A stretch of DNA of 64,000 nt. Origin: an uncultured Aquimarina sp. (GTDB taxonomy: Bacteria; Bacteroidota; Bacteroidia; Flavobacteriales; Flavobacteriaceae). This document shows positions 62,362 to 64,000 of the stretch, piece after piece; position 1 is the first letter of the stretch; every line of letters begins with the position of its first letter. The stretch is taken from NCBI GenBank assembly GCA_947498455.1, contig CANMKK010000032.1, positions 1 through 64,000 on the forward strand, read 5' to 3'. The notes under the pieces were generated by a model. It saw only the letters and a list, made by a program, of their open reading frames with translations, ran no database searches and was not told the origin of the DNA. The translations under genes and the position numbers were made by a program.

Positions 62362-63438
62362 ATGACACAAAGAGGAAATATAAAAATGAAAGTTACAAAT
62401 TCTCAATATTGGAAATACCAATTCTTAGGATGGAGCTTTGCTTCTTTATATTGGGCATATATTGCCTATTTTAAACAGGATTATTCAATATTTTATACAG
62501 TTATTAACTTCATTTTAGATGTCATAATTGGTGTGCTTTTAACGCATACATATAAATTAATAGTAAAAAAAAGAACTTATGAGCCCGTTAATAAATTTAG
62601 TTTCATTCAAATAGGTATATCAGTCACGATTTTGGCTATTTTATTTATGCTTCTTAATAATATAAAATGGTATGTATATTGGGTTATTATACAGCAAAGA
62701 GAATTTGGTTTTATTACTTCATTATTTTTTTGGGATCCTCCATTAGTAACAGGTTTTCGATTAATGTCAATTTGGGTCTTAGCTTATCGTTTATATCATT
62801 ATTACAAGCAACAAATAAGAATAGCAGAACATAATGCAAAACTATCTATTCTTGCCAAACAAGAACAATTTAATCACTTGTCAAAACAATTAAAACCTCA
62901 TTTCTTATTTAATTCATTAAATAGTGTAAAATCTCTAATTTCAGAAAATCCTTCTAAAGCTAGAAGTTCAATTGATTTATTATCTGATTTATTGCGTTCA
63001 TCTATCTATACCAAAGAAAATTTAATAACAATAGAGAATGAATTACAATTAGTGTACGATTATATAGAATTGGAAAAACTTCGTTTTGAAGAACGTTTAC
63101 AATTAAAAATAGTAATCGACAAAATGGCATTAAACTATAAAATTCCATCTTTATCTATCCAGTCTTTAGTTGAAAACGCTGTAAAATATGGAATTCAAAA
63201 TTCAGTAAAAGGAGGAATAATCAATGTCAATATATCGAAACAATCGAGTAATATACTAATACAAGTAAAAAACCCAGGTCAATTAATTGTTAAAGGAAAT
63301 AATGATGTGAGTTTAGGGTTAAAAAACTTAAAAAAAAGACTTCAATTACATTTTAAAGAAAAAGCAAAGTTCACTTTAGTTGAATCCTTTAATGAAAATG
63401 AAGTAGTGGCAACTATTATTATACCAGCAAATGGGTGA
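62362..63438 (+). CDS. LytS-type sensor histidine kinase
   Basis: Four membrane helices (about 15-145) are followed by a linker and the His_kinase domain with LSKQLKPHFLFNSLNSVKSLI, where the His is the phospho-acceptor near residue 177. An HATPase region follows (IQSLVENAVKYGIQ, VSLGLKNLKKRL). An internal ATG at 62386 is an alternative start. The gene overlaps or nearly touches the response regulator gene that follows. Confidence 0.88.
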   Translation: MTQRGNIKMKVTNSQYWKYQFLGWSFASLYWAYIAYFKQDYSIFYTVINFILDVIIGVLLTHTYKLIVKKRTYEPVNKFSFIQIGISVTILAILFMLLNNIKWYVYWVIIQQREFGFITSLFFWDPPLVTGFRLMSIWVLAYRLYHYYKQQIRIAEHNAKLSILAKQEQFNHLSKQLKPHFLFNSLNSVKSLISENPSKARSSIDLLSDLLRSSIYTKENLITIENELQLVYDYIELEKLRFEERLQLKIVIDKMALNYKIPSLSIQSLVENAVKYGIQNSVKGGIINVNISKQSSNILIQVKNPGQLIVKGNNDVSLGLKNLKKRLQLHFKEKAKFTLVESFNENEVVATIIIPANG

Positions 63439-63443
63439 ACAAT

Positions 63444-64000
63444 ATGGAAAAATATAAAGTTATCATTATAGATGATGAAAGATTAGCACGTGAAGAAGTA
63501 AAACGGCATTTACAACCCTTATCAGAGTTTGAAATTGTTGGAGAAGCAGATAATGCAGATAGCGGGAAAGTGCTGATAGAAGCAAAAAGACCACATCTTA
63601 TTTTTCTAGATATCCAAATGCCGGAAAAAACAGGCTTTGATTTATTGAATGAATTAACTATAGTTCCTGAAATTGTATTTACCACTGCATATAGCGAATA
63701 TGCAACAAAAGCATTTGATGTAAACGCTTTAGATTATTTAGTAAAGCCAATTAGAGAAGAACGATTTTTAAAGAGTATAGAAAAAGTTAAGGAGGAATTT
63801 TCTAAAACTAGACCAAAAAGAACAACCTTTTCTGTACAACATAGAATTTTTATAAAAGATGGAACAAAATGTCATTTCATTCCTTTGAGTGATATCAGAT
63901 ATATTGAATCATTAGAAAATTATGCTAGGTTTCATTTTAATGGTAATAAGGCAATGTTAAAACAATCATTAAATACTATTGAAAAAAAGTTAGATGAAAC
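63444..64000 (+). CDS. LytTR-family response regulator (cut by right edge)
   Basis: From the ATG at 63444, the receiver domain shows VIIIDDERLA, the phospho-Asp in LIFLDIQMP, FTTAYSEY and YLVKPIRE. A LytTR DNA-binding domain starts near residue 130 (FIPLSDIRYIESLENYARFHF) and is cut off at the window edge. The start lies 5 bases after the kinase stop, making a two-component pair. An in-frame GTG at 63435 is possible but would overlap the kinase stop. Confidence 0.9.
   Translation, partial: MEKYKVIIIDDERLAREEVKRHLQPLSEFEIVGEADNADSGKVLIEAKRPHLIFLDIQMPEKTGFDLLNELTIVPEIVFTTAYSEYATKAFDVNALDYLVKPIREERFLKSIEKVKEEFSKTRPKRTTFSVQHRIFIKDGTKCHFIPLSDIRYIESLENYARFHFNGNKAMLKQSLNTIEKKLDE

Noticed and set aside
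1..64000. tRNA, rRNA or integrase-linked att sites
   Set aside because: No tRNA-like cloverleaf text, rRNA stretch or integrase gene was seen on either strand when reading by eye.

Overview
The window looks like the chromosome of an AT-rich member of the Flavobacteriaceae (Bacteroidota), probably marine; Aquimarina or Kordia is only a guess. The evidence is type IX secretion C-terminal sorting domains, GEVED and PKD modules in a secreted metalloprotease, lipoproteins with short Cys lipoboxes, LytS/LytTR two-component pairs, TAnnTTTG-type -7 promoter boxes, a grasp-with-spasm maturase remnant, and poor Shine-Dalgarno sites. I found no rRNA, tRNA, CRISPR array, intact insertion sequence or phage.

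Layout. 0-2.1 kb: a CHAT-type (caspase-like) protease with a membrane anchor, plus a membrane/coiled-coil partner, preceded by the tail of another gene. 2.6-8.1 kb: outer-membrane phospholipase A, an EamA exporter, a truncated peptide maturase, an unknown secreted protein, a DUF4249 fragment and a LysE exporter. 8.4-15.3 kb: a large secreted M43 metalloprotease, two small Lys/Glu-rich envelope proteins, a POT-like transporter and a YitT protein. 15.7-24.3 kb: a LodA/LodB pair (quinone-cofactor amino-acid oxidase and its flavoprotein maturase), a divergent FAD oxidoreductase with an unknown partner, and a 7TMR-DISM histidine kinase. 24.3-25.4 kb: a decay zone with duplicated WD40-gene fragments, two copies of a dispersed repeat and a lone RiPP-precursor-like small gene. 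25.5-35.1 kb: Asp-box/sortilin-like protein, arylsulfotransferase-like lipoprotein, S24-like protein, M23 peptidase, beta-barrel protein, alpha/beta-hydrolase lipoprotein and a LytS/LytTR pair. 35.5-40.6 kb: a three-gene operon of 2-oxo-acid decarboxylase, L-amino-acid-oxidase-like flavoenzyme and a putative haem-barrel protein. 41-55.8 kb: MarR regulator, a ruined metallo-beta-lactamase-fold gene, small membrane proteins, cardiolipin synthase, AI-2E family transporter, AraC/YceI/monooxygenase genes with a decayed AraC copy, M18 aminopeptidase, acyl-CoA oxidase, Crp-like regulator and a VOC protein. 56.1-61.9 kb: a tightly packed six-gene operon matching the STM4011-STM4015 families (two radical SAM enzymes, alkaline-phosphatase-fold hydrolase, WGR/LRR protein, ATP-grasp enzyme) plus a HAD phosphatase. 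62.3-64 kb: a second LytS/LytTR pair, cut by the right edge.

How the parts relate. The accessory modules (CHAT pair, WD40/RiPP zone, decarboxylase-oxidase operon, STM4011-15 operon) are bordered by short non-coding dispersed repeats. One family has imperfect terminal inverted repeats and five copies here; two other families are weaker. This suggests that small repeats mark seams where modules were gained or lost.

The best candidates for an undescribed system are the STM4011-STM4015 operon, whose chemistry is not settled as far as I know and whose WGR/LRR protein ends in an acidic, Tyr-rich tail that might be a modification substrate, and the decarboxylase/oxidase/haem-barrel operon.
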